Shown here in pieces: positions 6,145-6,210 of a stretch of 6,210 nucleotides of DNA (position 1 is the first letter of the stretch; the number at the start of each line of letters is the position of its first letter). The translations under genes were made by a program, and so were the position numbers. The DNA comes from an uncultured Clostridia bacterium (GTDB taxonomy: Bacteria > Bacillota > Clostridia > Christensenellales > Borkfalkiaceae): NCBI GenBank assembly GCA_947174975.1, contig CAMWLA010000071.1:1-6210 (forward strand). The letters are read 5' to 3'. Under the pieces are notes generated by a model. It searched no databases, was not told the origin of the DNA, and saw only the letters and a program-made list of their open reading frames with translations.

Positions 6145-6150
6145 CCCCCC
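6145..6150 (-). promoter_or_regulatory. Homopolymeric G6 ribosome binding site
   Basis: The ATG of the HD-RyR-SLOG gene is preceded, 4 nt away, by six G in a row on the minus strand rather than a standard AGGAGG. It can still pair with the anti-Shine-Dalgarno sequence and is the only purine-rich site near this start. Confidence 0.55.
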
Positions 6151-6179
6151 GTAAAAATTAAAAAATACTATTTTATTTA

Positions 6180-6208
6180 ATTATACTTCAAAATTCGCAC
6201 GCCGTCAA
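6180..6208 (-). promoter_or_regulatory. Promoter of the HD-RyR-SLOG gene
   Basis: On the minus strand TTGACG (6208-6203) is 17 bases from a perfect TATAAT (6185-6180). Transcription would start near 6173, giving a leader of about 33 nt made mostly of A and T before the G6 ribosome site. It shows that this gene begins its own unit at the right edge of the window. Confidence 0.8.
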
Positions 6209-6210
6209 TA

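Noticed and set aside
3732..6202. Shared GCACGCC at 3734-3740 and 6196-6202 as a possible direct repeat bounding an insertion
   Set aside because: Seven bases with unrelated flanks is within chance, and the span would enclose a gene with intact native signals.

Overview
The window looks like chromosomal DNA of a low-GC anaerobic Bacillota, probably a gut-type Clostridia lineage. This is inferred from AT-rich intergenic DNA, strong Shine-Dalgarno sites, and sigma-A promoters whose hexamers are almost all 17 bases apart. No transposase, integrase, tRNA or CRISPR array is visible, so the lineage is not fixed more closely.

Left part (1-1830): a terminator for an unseen upstream unit, a consensus promoter, and a single-gene unit for a short FucI/AraA-like protein (207-1391). 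A perfect 14-bp inverted-repeat terminator separates it from a convergent two-repeat YegP/DUF1508 protein (1451-1822, minus strand).

Middle (1860-3893): a divergent promoter region drives the YegP gene leftward and an apparent two-gene operon rightward. The first gene (2009-3106) belongs to no family I recognise as a whole. Its C-terminus carries a cytidine-deaminase-like zinc signature, CCE followed 22 residues later by CAEC. The second gene (3153-3701) encodes a small protein with one N-terminal membrane helix and a cytosolic helical tail. Just beyond it, on the minus strand, is a complete promoter, ribosome site and TTG start. They lead into 23 codons resembling a radical SAM N-terminus that stops inside the CxxxCxxC motif. 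I read this as the cut 5' end of a lost gene, marking a rearrangement edge next to the operon.

Right part (3894-6210): one large minus-strand gene with its own promoter encodes a 748-residue HD - RyR - SLOG protein. HD is a phosphohydrolase fold, RyR a putative ligand-binding module, and SLOG a nucleotide-binding Rossmann-like domain. SLOG and RyR domains are known from nucleotide-centred conflict systems.

Together, the deaminase-like protein, its membrane-anchored partner and the HD-RyR-SLOG protein suggest a nucleotide-based defence or stress island beside ordinary metabolic genes. The domain and motif readings come from the sequence; the shared defence role is inference.
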